From Acidobacteriota bacterium (GTDB lineage: Bacteria > Acidobacteriota > Blastocatellia > Pyrinomonadales > Pyrinomonadaceae): a DNA stretch of 64,000 nucleotides. The stretch is taken from positions 186,001 through 250,000 of the forward strand of contig JADJOS010000001.1 of NCBI GenBank assembly GCA_016713675.1, written 5' to 3'. The translations under genes were made by a program, and so were the position numbers. The notes under the pieces were generated by a model. The model did not search any database, was not told the DNA's origin, and saw only the letters and a program-made list of their open reading frames with translations. The first letter of the stretch is position 1. Each line of letters starts with the position of its first letter. Positions 34,951 through 43,311 of the stretch are shown piece by piece.

Positions 34951-35410
34951 TTGCCCACGAAACACACAAAGGGCACGAAAAAAAGAAACTCAAGTGACTA
35001 TTCTTTCATATTCAACCTTCGGGTGATGTCCAAAATTGATCAGAAGCCCAAGTCGAAAATTCAAAGCGTGAAGATAATTCAAAACCTGCGACCTATGCTC
35101 ATCGACAAGTTTGGACATAGCTTTCAACTCAATAACAATGCAACCGAAACAAACGAAATCAGGAATGAAGAACTGTTCAAGTTTCGTGCCTTTGTATTCC
35201 AGTTCCAATTTAGGTCGGGCAACGAACGGAATCGACTGCCGCTCAAATTCGATCTTGAGGCATTCCTGATAAACGGGTTCAGTAAATCCGCAGCCTTTTT
35301 CTTTATAGACTTCGAAGCAGGCTCCCATTATCTTGTGAGATTCTTCCCTATAAATTATCTCAGCCACAATGAGTTTCTTTTTTAGTGCATTTAGTGTGTT
35401 TCGTGGGCAA
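34951..35410. mobile_element. 460-bp unit with 40-bp terminal inverted repeats around a GxxExxY gene
   Basis: The left end (34951-34991) starts TTGCCCACGAAACACACAAA and ends AAAAAAGAAACTC. The right end (35371-35410), reversed, starts TTGCCCACGAAACACACTAA and ends AAAAAAGAAACTC. About 35 of 40 positions agree. Between them lies only the GxxExxY gene, whose stop is inside the left arm. I see no target-site duplication outside the ends. The same end sequence occurs without a gene at 16420-16498. This looks like a small mobile or repeat-borne cassette (inference). Confidence 0.65.
34990..35367 (-). CDS. GxxExxY protein, PD-(D/E)XK nuclease-like
   Basis: The 125-residue protein carries the naming motif in GCGFTEPVYQECLKIEF. 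A PD-(D/E)XK-like core follows: FFIPDFVCFGCIVIELKAMS (Asp, then E-x-K), so it is probably a small nuclease-fold protein of unknown role. It starts MAEIIYREESHKIMGACFEV. It is exactly enclosed by inverted repeats and lies between DUF1697 and an alcohol dehydrogenase gene. An open frame on the plus strand in the same place is a shadow. Confidence 0.88.
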   Translation of the reverse strand: MAEIIYREESHKIMGACFEVYKEKGCGFTEPVYQECLKIEFERQSIPFVARPKLELEYKGTKLEQFFIPDFVCFGCIVIELKAMSKLVDEHRSQVLNYLHALNFRLGLLINFGHHPKVEYERIVT

Positions 35411-35416
35411 ATATTC

Positions 35417-36469
35417 TTATTCTTTCCCCATATCGATCACAAATCTATACCGAACGTCTGACTTCACTGTACGGTCATACGCTTCCTCGATACGGTCCGG
35501 TGAGATGACCTCTACATCGGAAACGACATCATGTTCGGCGCAAAAATCCAGCATTTCCTGTGTCTCGGGAATGCCGCCGATCATCGATCCCGCGAGCACT
35601 TTATTGCCGCCTATCAATGCGAACGCATTCACCGGCGAAGGTTCGGTCGGCACGCCGACGATGACCATCACGCCGTTAAGCGCGACCATACTCAAATATG
35701 TGTTGTAATCGTGGTTCGCCGATATCGTATCGAGCAGGAGATCAAATCGGCCCGCGACTGCCTTTACCGCGTCGGCATCCCGCGTGTTCACAAATCCCGT
35801 CGCACCGAGTTTTCTTGCGTCAGCCTCTTTCGAGGGCGAAGTGCTCAGCACCGTAACATCGGCTCCCATGGCCGCCGCTAATTTGACGCCCATATGCCCG
35901 AGCCCGCCGAGTCCCGCAACCGCTACTTTCGTTCCCGGCCCGACGCCCCATTTTTTCAAAGGTGAATACGTCGTGATACCGGCGCATAGTAACGGTGCGA
36001 CGCCCTTGAGATCTTGGTCCGCACGTACCTTGAGAGCATATTTCTCGTCGACGACATAGGTCCTTGAATAACCGCCATATGTTGGTGTGACGCGGTCCAT
36101 CTCGGTGCTGTTGTATGTCTGGGCACTTCCCTTGATGCAATACTGCTCGACGCCTCCGGTACATGCCGGGCACTGGCGGCACGAATCGACAAAGCATCCG
36201 ATTCCCGCAATATCACCGACCGAGAATTTAGAAACATCACTGCCCACCTGCGAGACACGTCCCACGATCTCGTGGCCCGGCACCATTGGGTACAAAGACG
36301 GCACCATCGGCTCCCACTCGGCCTTTGCCTGATGAATGTCCGAGTGACAGATACCTGCGTATTGAATATCGATCAAAATGTCATTTGGCCCAACGTCTCG
36401 GCGTTCAAAGGTGAACGGAGCAAATTGGGCATTCTTGTCATGTGTTGCGTAACCTGTTGTTTGTATCAT
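35417..36469 (-). CDS. Zinc-dependent NAD(P) alcohol dehydrogenase (YahK/CAD-like)
   Basis: The 350-residue MDR enzyme would reduce aldehydes with NADPH. The catalytic zinc site is AGICHSDIHQ with GHEIVGRV and a later Cys; the structural zinc cysteines are in CRQCPACTGGVEQYC. The cofactor motif is VAVAGLGGLGHMGVKLA. IGGIPETQEMLDFCAEH is typical of the cinnamyl alcohol dehydrogenase-like subgroup. It starts immediately after the RidA-type gene stop, so the two are coupled and may act in aldehyde handling linked to the kynurenine route (inference). Confidence 0.92.
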   Translation of the reverse strand: MIQTTGYATHDKNAQFAPFTFERRDVGPNDILIDIQYAGICHSDIHQAKAEWEPMVPSLYPMVPGHEIVGRVSQVGSDVSKFSVGDIAGIGCFVDSCRQCPACTGGVEQYCIKGSAQTYNSTEMDRVTPTYGGYSRTYVVDEKYALKVRADQDLKGVAPLLCAGITTYSPLKKWGVGPGTKVAVAGLGGLGHMGVKLAAAMGADVTVLSTSPSKEADARKLGATGFVNTRDADAVKAVAGRFDLLLDTISANHDYNTYLSMVALNGVMVIVGVPTEPSPVNAFALIGGNKVLAGSMIGGIPETQEMLDFCAEHDVVSDVEVISPDRIEEAYDRTVKSDVRYRFVIDMGKE

Positions 36470-36907
36470 TTACTTCCCCTTGTTCTGATCTCTATCTATC
36501 GTTGCTATCACCTTTAGCTCGATCGCTATCGGCGTCGGCAGTTTGTTGATCTCGACCGTCGTCCGGCACGGCTGATTTTCGGCAAAATACTCGGCATAAA
36601 CGCGATTGTATGCCGCAAAATCGTCCTTCATATTGGTCAGAAAGACCGTCACATCGATTATGTTCGACCACGACGAACCTGCATCTTCCAAAATGTACCG
36701 TACATTCTGAAACACCGATCTACACTGCGTTTCGATATCATACGAAACGATCTCGCCCGCGTCATCGAGCTCAACGCCCGGAATAATCTTCGTCCCACGT
36801 TCCCGCGGCCCAACGCCGGACAAAAACAGCAGATTCCCCACACGCCTCGCGTGAGGATAAAGGCCGACCGGTTCCGGTGCTTTTGATGAATTAAGGACTT
36901 CGTTCAT
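36470..36907 (-). CDS. RidA family protein, probable 2-aminomuconate deaminase
   Basis: The 145-residue trimer-type protein has SKAPEPVGLYPHARRVGNLL, FLSGVGPRERGT and a C-terminal Arg/Glu pair in CRTTVEINKLPTPIAIELKV. RidA members encoded with kynurenine genes act as 2-aminomuconate deaminases, converting 2-aminomuconate to oxalocrotonate and ammonia. The long insert IIPGVELDDAGEIVSYDIE is typical of that subgroup. General enamine deaminase activity is the alternative. Confidence 0.82.
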   Translation of the reverse strand: MNEVLNSSKAPEPVGLYPHARRVGNLLFLSGVGPRERGTKIIPGVELDDAGEIVSYDIETQCRSVFQNVRYILEDAGSSWSNIIDVTVFLTNMKDDFAAYNRVYAEYFAENQPCRTTVEINKLPTPIAIELKVIATIDRDQNKGK

Positions 36908-37223
36908 TGCAATTAAGTGTCTCTCAACATTTTATCAGTTTCACCGCGAAAGGAATAAATCCGATAAAAGTGAGAGCCACAAATAATGGGTGACCTTTGA
37001 ACGCGGATTGCGCAGATCAAGCGGATTTTCCGGATCTCAGTCAAAACATCCGTTCTTATCCGCTCGATCCGCGTTTAAAACTACCTCGCCTATTTTACGA
37101 CTTTCGCATTCAGACATCCTCGTCAGATAGTTTCCAAGATTCTCGCCTGAATCCAAACGCACAAATTAGGAGAAAATCATTTCGTCGGAATAGAATGATG
37201 CCGTAAGGGCATCTAACAACATT
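36908..37223. other. Intergenic stretch with an AACGCGGAT palindromic repeat
   Basis: The 316-base gap holds a repeat at 36997-37078: the left arm AACGCGGATTGCGCAG plus AAGCGGAT faces the right arm, whose reverse complement is AACGCGGATCGAGCGGATAA. I see no gene; a 69-codon frame here consists of repeat sequence. Confidence 0.6.
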
Positions 37224-37910
37224 ATGAGAGCGCTATTCTTTATGAAGTTATTCACCGTGTTATCTATCGCCGCTGCTATTGGCTGCAGTGTTGTCAGTAG
37301 TTCGTCAAAGGCTGTCGACCTAAAAGACGTGATGCCCGAGGTAGCTCCCGAAACGGCAACGACGGCGAAAGGAATGCAGACCGCGGTCTTCGCAGGCGGC
37401 TGTTTTTGGGGTGTCGAGGCGGTGTTTGAACGCGTAAAGGGCGTGACTGATGTCGTATCAGGCTACTCAGGCGGCGACGCGAAAACCGCAAATTACGACG
37501 ACGTAAGCGACGGCAAAACAGCCCACGCCGAGGCCGTTAAGATCACTTATGACCCGACAAAGGTCACGTACCAGCAGCTTTTGTTCGTATTTTTCTCGGT
37601 CGCCCACGACCCGACGCAATTGAATTATCAAGGCCACGACCGCGGCACGCAGTACCGCTCGGCGATCTTCTATTCGGACGAAGAACAAAAGAAAACGACC
37701 GAAGCATTCATCGCCGCGATCGAAAAGTCAAAAGCATTCTCCTCGCCCGTCGTCACCCAGGTTGTCCCGCTCACAGCCTTCTACGACGCCGAGAAATACC
37801 ACCAAAACTACCTCGTCCGCAACCCGAAAAATCCATACATTGTCGCCCACGACCTGCCAAAGCTGGCGAATCTAAAGAAACAATTCCCCGATCTGTGGGT
37901 TGAGAAATAA
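37224..37910 (+). CDS. msrA: Peptide methionine sulfoxide reductase MsrA, exported
   Basis: The 228-residue enzyme reduces methionine-S-sulfoxide in proteins. The active-site motif is FAGGCFWGVEAVFERVKGV, with YSGGDAKTANYDDVSDGKT, HAEAVKITYDP and GTQYRSAIFYSDEEQ all in place. A signal peptide with a lipobox-like AAIGC precedes the domain, so it probably protects envelope proteins. ATG 37242 is an alternative start. No msrB is adjacent. Confidence 0.94.
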   Translation: MRALFFMKLFTVLSIAAAIGCSVVSSSSKAVDLKDVMPEVAPETATTAKGMQTAVFAGGCFWGVEAVFERVKGVTDVVSGYSGGDAKTANYDDVSDGKTAHAEAVKITYDPTKVTYQQLLFVFFSVAHDPTQLNYQGHDRGTQYRSAIFYSDEEQKKTTEAFIAAIEKSKAFSSPVVTQVVPLTAFYDAEKYHQNYLVRNPKNPYIVAHDLPKLANLKKQFPDLWVEK

Positions 37911-38632
37911 ATATCCAGGGTCCAGTCGTTCGATCCCAGCGGGTGCTGTCACTTTTAGGCGGGGGGGGGGCGCCCCGGGGGGTCCTGGGCCCCCCCGGGG
38001 GGGGGGAGATCAGGATTAGCGTGACCGGGGCTGGGGCCAGTCTTTTGCTGCGGGCTCTCGACGGGCTCGAGAGCGTAAACCTCTCGAGTCATCGTTATTC
38101 GCGTCCCCAACTGCCGACGTGCCGCGACATCGCTTTTGGCGGGCCGCGCGCCCTCGCATCCGTCACGCTGGTCCGGGCCATGTCAGCCTGAAAGGGGCAG
38201 ATTCGCCGCCTGCGCGGTCAGCAATCCAACTCAAGATCTACAGCCTCTGTGACCGACCACGCCTCGCGCTCTGCCTCAGAAACCTACAGCCTCTGAAAAT
38301 CCACAGCCAACGGCCGCTAAAAACTCTACACTCCGTAGAATCCCAACAGCCGTAGAACTCGCCCGTGAAGGGCGGGAGGGCTCCAAGTCGCTATGGCGGA
38401 CTTGATCAGATGCGGCGTTATTCTCGTTATTGTGAGCCGCGAAACGACCTATTGCGGATGTCAGGGGTCTCTATGCTGCATTCGCGGCTAGCCGCCGGAG
38501 AACCCGCACAATGAAGGCGTTACAATCCGTTAGGCTATGGCGGGCTATGTGCGTGAAGAGCACATGCGAATGCCCTATATTTGCGGGCTGACCAACAACA
38601 AGCGCTACACATCCGTAAACTTAGGAGGAAAT
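37911..38632. other. Gene-poor region with poly-G/poly-C tracts
   Basis: From about 37962 to 38007 the sequence is nearly all G and C, with runs of ten or so identical bases, unlike anything else in the window. An inverted repeat GCTCTCGA/TCGAGAGC lies near 38054-38076. The rest shows irregular composition, and the frame at 37943-38191 has no protein-like sequence. I see no gene. Confidence 0.5.
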
Positions 38633-39349
38633 ATGAAGAAGTTGCTTCCAATATTCATGACTTGTTTGTTGCTCTCAAGCCTCTCGTTCGGACAATCTAA
38701 CCAACCTAGCTCGGTACTGGTTGAAGGGGAACTTCAAAGTTCTCTAAATGTTGCCACAGCAAAATTAGGTGATGAAGTTGTTCTCAAGACAACGAAGTCC
38801 ATTAAACAGAATGGCACGGTCATCATCGCCAAAGGTTCAAAGATCTTTGGGCTTGTTACGGGTGTTCAAAGGAAATCGACTGATAACACAGGATCGAGTA
38901 TCTCAATCCGTTTTGATCGAGTTGAGCGAAACGGTTCAGTTACGCCTATTAGATCTTTTGTAAGTTCTGTATTCTCGATCGACGGTAAAATGCAGTCGGC
39001 TGAAAACGATCATGATCGAGCCGTTGCCGCTGCAGCGAAGGTATCCGGGCCCTACGAGCAACGGCGGCCTGCAATACAACCAACTCCGTCAGGGATCTTC
39101 AGCCCGAATGACGGCCAAGGCAATCCGACCGGCTATGTTAAGAAATCGGCAAGTCGCACTCCGCCAAATATGCCGCAAACATTTCAAGGAGTAGAGGATT
39201 CTGCCCGTATTTCTGATCGTGACCGCAAGTCGCTCTCGATCTTTCAATCATCCGATACTGCATCTGAAATAAGTTCTACCATCAGCCTTTCAAACGGAAA
39301 CTTGAAACTAGGAAAATGGACCATGATCACCCTAGTGATCATCCCCTAA
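38633..39349 (+). CDS. Exported hypothetical protein
   Basis: The 238-residue product starts with a signal peptide (KKLLPIFMTCLLLSSLSFGQ). AGGAGG 6 bases before the ATG at 38633 fixes the start. The first mature part (VLVEGELQSSLNVATAKLGD, VVLKTTKSIKQNGTVIIAKG, SKIFGLVTGVQRK) resembles TrbI/VirB10-like or flagellar P-ring-like beta barrels that hold 'make insensitive to regime' strands, seen in many acidobacterial exported proteins. The C-terminal half is low in complexity. Function is unknown. Confidence 0.6.
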   Translation: MKKLLPIFMTCLLLSSLSFGQSNQPSSVLVEGELQSSLNVATAKLGDEVVLKTTKSIKQNGTVIIAKGSKIFGLVTGVQRKSTDNTGSSISIRFDRVERNGSVTPIRSFVSSVFSIDGKMQSAENDHDRAVAAAAKVSGPYEQRRPAIQPTPSGIFSPNDGQGNPTGYVKKSASRTPPNMPQTFQGVEDSARISDRDRKSLSIFQSSDTASEISSTISLSNGNLKLGKWTMITLVIIP

Positions 39350-40023
39350 ATACAGTCACCTCATCAATGGGCCTCGCTGACTGTCAAAAACACGATATTC
39401 GAGGTTCCGCCCCTCACCAGATCGGGAGCCCCATTTTTTGATGCTCCCCCAAGCTGTTTTTGGAGGGAGCCGATACCCAATATCGGGCGACCATCCGTCA
39501 CAACGGATGTTACCACGCCCCAAAAAGCAAGAGATCAGTGTCAGCCCTGCGATTCGAACACTAAGAGACCCGTGAACCTGCATCCGTCATGTGATACAGT
39601 ATTTCATAGATGGAACGCTGTAAGACAAAATCTTGCGTTTTTTTAGAAAGGAGTGGGACAAGGTCAAAAATGCATTGTAAACGTTGAAAACACACTAGTT
39701 ATCTGTCCCGCAATGTCGCGGGACAGATGCGGGACAGCGTGGGACAGGAATTGAGCAAGATCTCGGTAACAGGTTGCCGGACAATCACTTACGCAAGCTT
39801 AGTCGGTTCTGTTGTCCCGCGCTCCACCTGTTGACACTCGTCCGCCAATGCCGGTTTTACCAGCAAATTACCGCGACCGGACATGAGTATCGCAAAAATA
39901 GCTTTACCTTTATGTGAATTGAACGTAAAATTTGTGGGTAGTTAAGCAACCAACGCTTGGAGGTAGGTCATCATAGCCCAAGAAGAAGTTTTACAATCCG
40001 GCAGCGATCTATTAGGAGCGACT
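39350..40023. other. Intergenic stretch with TGTCCCGC hairpins
   Basis: The 674-base gap has a perfect hairpin CTGTCCCGC (39703-39711) / GCGGGACAG (39718-39726) and two more GGGACAG words just after. The same words cluster at 53385-53440. A possible promoter with GAACGT lies near 39919, ahead of the sigma factor gene, and AGGAG is at 40014-40018. I see no convincing gene. Confidence 0.55.
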
Positions 40024-40117
40024 ATGAACTTGAGTTCGGTGGCGGTCGAACGGGATCTTCCGTTTGGATACGAAGAGAGTTTAGAGCAAACATTTCAGGC
40101 ACCGAGCTGTCGAAGCG

Positions 40118-40675
40118 GTGTTTGACGAAAGTGCGCCGGACATCGACCTGTGCCGTTTGGCGACGGGCGGCAACCTCGCGGCGTTTGAGATGATCTATCA
40201 GCGGTATCATCGCCGCACCTACAGCCTCGCGCTTCGCATGACCGGCAGCCAGACCGAGGCCGAAGATCTCACACAAGAAGTTTTTATTCAGTTGTTTCGC
40301 AAGATCGGCAGCTTTCGCGGCGATTCGGCATTTTCGACCTGGCTGCACCGCATGACGGTCAATCAGGTCCTGATGCATTTCCGCCGCCGCAGCGTTAAAA
40401 ATGAACGCACGAGCGAGGACGGCGAGATGCCCGAACAGACAGTTCGCGGCACCGCAAATCCGAACAAAATGCAGGTCGTCGATCGCATCGCTCTCAAAAA
40501 CGCGATCGCCGAACTGCCCAACGGTTACAGAAACGTATTTGTCCTGCACGACGTCGAGGGCTTTGAGCACGAAGAGGTCGCCCGTATCATGGGCATCTCC
40601 GTCGGCACGTCGAAATCGCAGCTTCACAAAGCAAGACTCAAGCTGCGCGGACTATTGATCAAGCAAAAAGATTAA
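40118..40675 (+). CDS. ECF-type RNA polymerase sigma factor, probable frame lesion at the 5' end
   Basis: From the GTG at 40118 the 185-residue product has sigma region 2 (LAAFEMIYQRYHRRTYSLAL, QTEAEDLTQEVFIQLFRKIG, FSTWLHRMTVNQVLMHF) and region 4 (YRNVFVLHDVEGFEHEEVAR, SVGTSKSQLHKARLKL). The only good ribosome site (AGGAG, 40014-40018) serves ATG 40024. Its frame gives MNLSSVAVERDLPFGYEESL then EQTFQ and a stop at 40123-40125. Removing one G at 40098-40099 would join it to HRAVEAVFDESAPDID, so the true start is probably 40024. A terminator follows, then an anti-sigma gene. Confidence 0.88.
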   Translation: MFDESAPDIDLCRLATGGNLAAFEMIYQRYHRRTYSLALRMTGSQTEAEDLTQEVFIQLFRKIGSFRGDSAFSTWLHRMTVNQVLMHFRRRSVKNERTSEDGEMPEQTVRGTANPNKMQVVDRIALKNAIAELPNGYRNVFVLHDVEGFEHEEVARIMGISVGTSKSQLHKARLKLRGLLIKQKD

Positions 40676-40694
40676 CTGATCGTCAATTAAAATG

Positions 40695-40729
40695 ACACGA
40701 ACAAACCTTCCCGTTGTTCGTGTTTTTTG
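40695..40729 (+). terminator. Rho-independent terminator after the sigma factor gene
   Basis: ACACGAACAA (40695-40704) pairs perfectly with TTGTTCGTGT (40714-40723), followed by TTTTTG. It separates the sigma gene from the anti-sigma gene 136 bases downstream, so the two may be transcribed separately or by partial readthrough. Confidence 0.82.
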
Positions 40730-40811
40730 TGTCAAACGACCGCAGCTTTAAAGATAAAGATCAGTGTCGAAAGGCAACTATTTACAGGGTTAGATAATCT
40801 ATCTAAACGGA

Positions 40812-41531
40812 ATGCATTGCGACGAATGTAGAGAATTATTGAGTGCCTTTATGGACTGCGACCTTGATGAGGTCCGCTCCGAAGGTATCCGCGCTCACCT
40901 CGCGATTTGTGAGGATTGCTCCGCAGTATGCGAGGACATTGCATCGCTCGTTGACGTCTGCCGAACAGAATCGCCAAATGAGATCTTGCCGCCTAATTCG
41001 CAGGCTCTCTGGTGCCGGATAAACAACATCATCGAAAGCGAGGTAGCTCCTGAGAAAGTTGTTCCGCCCGAGCCTCGAAAACGCTTTTGGCAGCTCTCGT
41101 TCCCGCAGCTCGCCTCTGCATTGGCTGGCATTGCATTGGTCAGTTCGCTGCTGACCGTGGTCGTGATCAGACAGTATACTCAGCCCACGGCCGAGGATTT
41201 CACAACTCGAAACCCGGCCACGCTGACGACATTTGAAAAGGTCTTGGGTAAGGTCGGCCTGATAAGCACTCCGCAGCAAGCCCGTGAAAAGCGGGTCAGG
41301 GAACAGCAGGCTGCGATCGACTATTGGAATAGCCGCGTTCAGGCCCGACGAGTACAGTGGGACCGGAATACGCGTGAGGCATTTGATCGCAATTTGAAGG
41401 TCATCGATCAATCGCTGAATGAATATACCGTGATCCTTGAACAGGATCCCGAGGATGACCTCTCGAGCGAGATGCTCGACTCGGTTTTGAATGACAAAAT
41501 GAATTTGCTCCGGGATTTTTCGGATCTCTAG
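40812..41531 (+). CDS. Anti-sigma factor with zinc-finger domain, membrane-anchored
   Basis: The 239-residue protein has the zf-HC2 site at the N-terminus (MHCDECRELLSAFMDCDL, then HLAICEDCSAVC, giving H-x3-C-x2-C). One membrane helix follows (ALAGIALVSSLLTVVVI, about residues 102-120), then a charged helical periplasmic part (VREQQAAIDYWNSRVQARRV, NLKVIDQSLNEYTVIL). It probably sequesters the sigma factor encoded upstream. The next gene starts 9 bases after its stop. Confidence 0.87.
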   Translation: MHCDECRELLSAFMDCDLDEVRSEGIRAHLAICEDCSAVCEDIASLVDVCRTESPNEILPPNSQALWCRINNIIESEVAPEKVVPPEPRKRFWQLSFPQLASALAGIALVSSLLTVVVIRQYTQPTAEDFTTRNPATLTTFEKVLGKVGLISTPQQAREKRVREQQAAIDYWNSRVQARRVQWDRNTREAFDRNLKVIDQSLNEYTVILEQDPEDDLSSEMLDSVLNDKMNLLRDFSDL

Positions 41532-41540
41532 TTTCAGGTA

Positions 41541-42314
41541 ATGTTAGTTGGTTTTAACCCCTCGTTTTGGCACAAGGCTGCCGCAAAAACTACGATTCTA
41601 GTGACCGTAGTTTTTTTCTTTGCGCTGTTTTCAGCCGAAGCATCGGCCCAAAAGAAATTCTCCCGTACCTATCCGGCCGGACAAAACGTCCGTCTCCAGC
41701 TTCTTAATCGTACCGGCACTGTGACAGTTGAGGGTTGGACTCGAAATGAGATCGCCATAATCGCTTCGCTCGAAGCTCCTGCCGCTTTGATCGAGCCTCA
41801 GAATCTCAGTGGGACCATTGTTATCAATCTTGTAAAAGACAATCAGGGCCGCAACGAGGTCGGAAGCGTCAACTTTCTGATCCGCGTGCCTTACACGTCG
41901 ATGGTCGATATCGAGACTAAGATCGGCAATCTCAGCGTTAGCAATATTCGCAGCGGGCTGGTACGCGCCCGCATCTCCAGCGAAGGCGACATAACGCTGA
42001 TGAATATCGGCTCGAGTGCGGTCTCAGCAGAAAACGTCACCGGTGATATATTTTTCGACGGAGAGATACAGGACGGCGGCAACTATCGCTTTTCCTCGAT
42101 GCGCGGCAACATCAATTTGCGAATACCTGTAAACTCTTCGTTCCGAATGGTTGCGACGGCACCTTCGACCCGAAATATTTCACTCGGCTCATTCACCAAC
42201 GGGAATACCAACTACCTCGGTGACGGCCGGCGTGTCGTCGGACGTTTTGGCGACGGCAGCGCCACCCTTTCGGCAACCAACCAGCAGGGCAGCATAACTT
42301 TCCTCAGGCGTTGA
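41541..42314 (+). CDS. Exported DUF4097-like beta-strand protein
   Basis: The 257-residue protein has an N-terminal signal anchor/peptide (TTILVTVVFFFALFSAEASA, cleavage near AQ). The mature part repeats short strands and turns: LLNRTGTVTVEGWTRNEIAI, VDIETKIGNLSVSNIRSGLV, GDITLMNIGSSAVSAENVTG, NISLGS. It is similar in kind to the protein at 1917-2954, and both follow an anti-sigma gene. Role unknown; it may be an envelope-stress target. Confidence 0.68.
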   Translation: MLVGFNPSFWHKAAAKTTILVTVVFFFALFSAEASAQKKFSRTYPAGQNVRLQLLNRTGTVTVEGWTRNEIAIIASLEAPAALIEPQNLSGTIVINLVKDNQGRNEVGSVNFLIRVPYTSMVDIETKIGNLSVSNIRSGLVRARISSEGDITLMNIGSSAVSAENVTGDIFFDGEIQDGGNYRFSSMRGNINLRIPVNSSFRMVATAPSTRNISLGSFTNGNTNYLGDGRRVVGRFGDGSATLSATNQQGSITFLRR

Positions 42315-42389
42315 GCCGGACAGCATTGACCGGACCTTCGCGTAAAGCGTAATATTGTCGCAGTTTCTCTCCGTTAGTACACAAACAAA

Positions 42390-43241
42390 ATGAAGAATCG
42401 AAACCTGACCTACGCGTTTGCCGTCGCAGTTATTATTGCGAGTTTTTCATTCGCCGGACACGGCCAATCAGCCAAGCGCACCATCACCAAGACCGACAGA
42501 TTTGACTTTGGAGCGGGCGGAACTGTATCGGTCATCGGCGCTCCGAACGGTTCGATAAAGATCACCGGCGGGGCAAAGAACGAGATCGAGATAAATGCCA
42601 CGATCCAGATCGAGGCCCCGACCGAAGCTGATCTAAACCTATTGGCCATGGTCACTACATTTATCTTGCAGGAAGCGACCGGAAAGGTCTCGATCCTCAG
42701 TTCCGGGACCCATAACAAACTCGGCGACAAAAAAGCATGGAAGAAATTCCCTAAGGCCTTGTTCGGACTCCCGTTTAGGATCGATTATGTGATTCGCGTA
42801 CCGCGTTATTGCGACCTCGACATCAACGGGGGAAAAGGAGATATCGATATCTCAGGTGTAGAGGGTACATTCAAGGTAGCGTCGATCGAATCGAATTCCA
42901 AGCTCAACCTCATCGGCGGCGGCGTCGCAGCAACTTTTGGGGTTGGGACGGTCGATGTCACTATGCCGGACCGCAGTTGGCGGGGTAATGTGATCGACGT
43001 CGCACTTGCCAGCGGCACAATGACCGCTCACCTACCGTCGAGTATCAGCGCCGACCTCGATGCCGTCGTCCTCAGATCAGGCAAGATCGAAAATTCGTTC
43101 GTTGATTGGAAGCCGCGAACGCGGACAGTGCCGTTCACCGAACAGTCGATAATCGCAAAGGCCGGAAGCGGCGGCGTTCCGATGAAATTCACAGTTGGCG
43201 AAGGCAAGCTTAAATTGATGCGGATCGCGAAAACGAACTGA
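42390..43241 (+). CDS. Exported DUF4097-like beta-strand protein
   Basis: The 283-residue product has a signal peptide (YAFAVAVIIASFSFAGHGQS). The mature part has the same strand-turn style (GTVSVIGAPNGSIKITGGAK, CDLDINGGKGDIDISGVEG, VGTVDVTMPDRSWRG). It lies 75 bases after a related gene and probably belongs to the same transcript. The two are probably ancient duplicates. Function unknown. Confidence 0.65.
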   Translation: MKNRNLTYAFAVAVIIASFSFAGHGQSAKRTITKTDRFDFGAGGTVSVIGAPNGSIKITGGAKNEIEINATIQIEAPTEADLNLLAMVTTFILQEATGKVSILSSGTHNKLGDKKAWKKFPKALFGLPFRIDYVIRVPRYCDLDINGGKGDIDISGVEGTFKVASIESNSKLNLIGGGVAATFGVGTVDVTMPDRSWRGNVIDVALASGTMTAHLPSSISADLDAVVLRSGKIENSFVDWKPRTRTVPFTEQSIIAKAGSGGVPMKFTVGEGKLKLMRIAKTN

Positions 43242-43311
43242 CGTTTTGAGTTCCAACTTCAGTTGGCTAATCGTATAATGTTTGGAAAGCTAGAACTGGA
43301 ACTCACAACCT

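Noticed and set aside
34873..35385. 170-codon plus-strand frame over the GxxExxY gene
   Set aside because: Shadow of the GxxExxY gene, which has recognisable motifs on the minus strand.
36997..37206. 69-codon frame upstream of msrA
   Set aside because: It translates a palindromic repeat and lacks a ribosome site.
37943..38191. 82-codon frame in the poly-G region
   Set aside because: It begins in the abnormal G/C tract, and the product is Gly/Pro/Arg-rich noise with no ribosome site.
38520..38545. Integron attC-like site (GTTAGGC)
   Set aside because: Only one short core-like word is present; no matching inverse core and no integrase were seen.
39356..39583. 75-codon minus-strand frame
   Set aside because: No family features, no ribosome site, and it lies in a gene-poor region.
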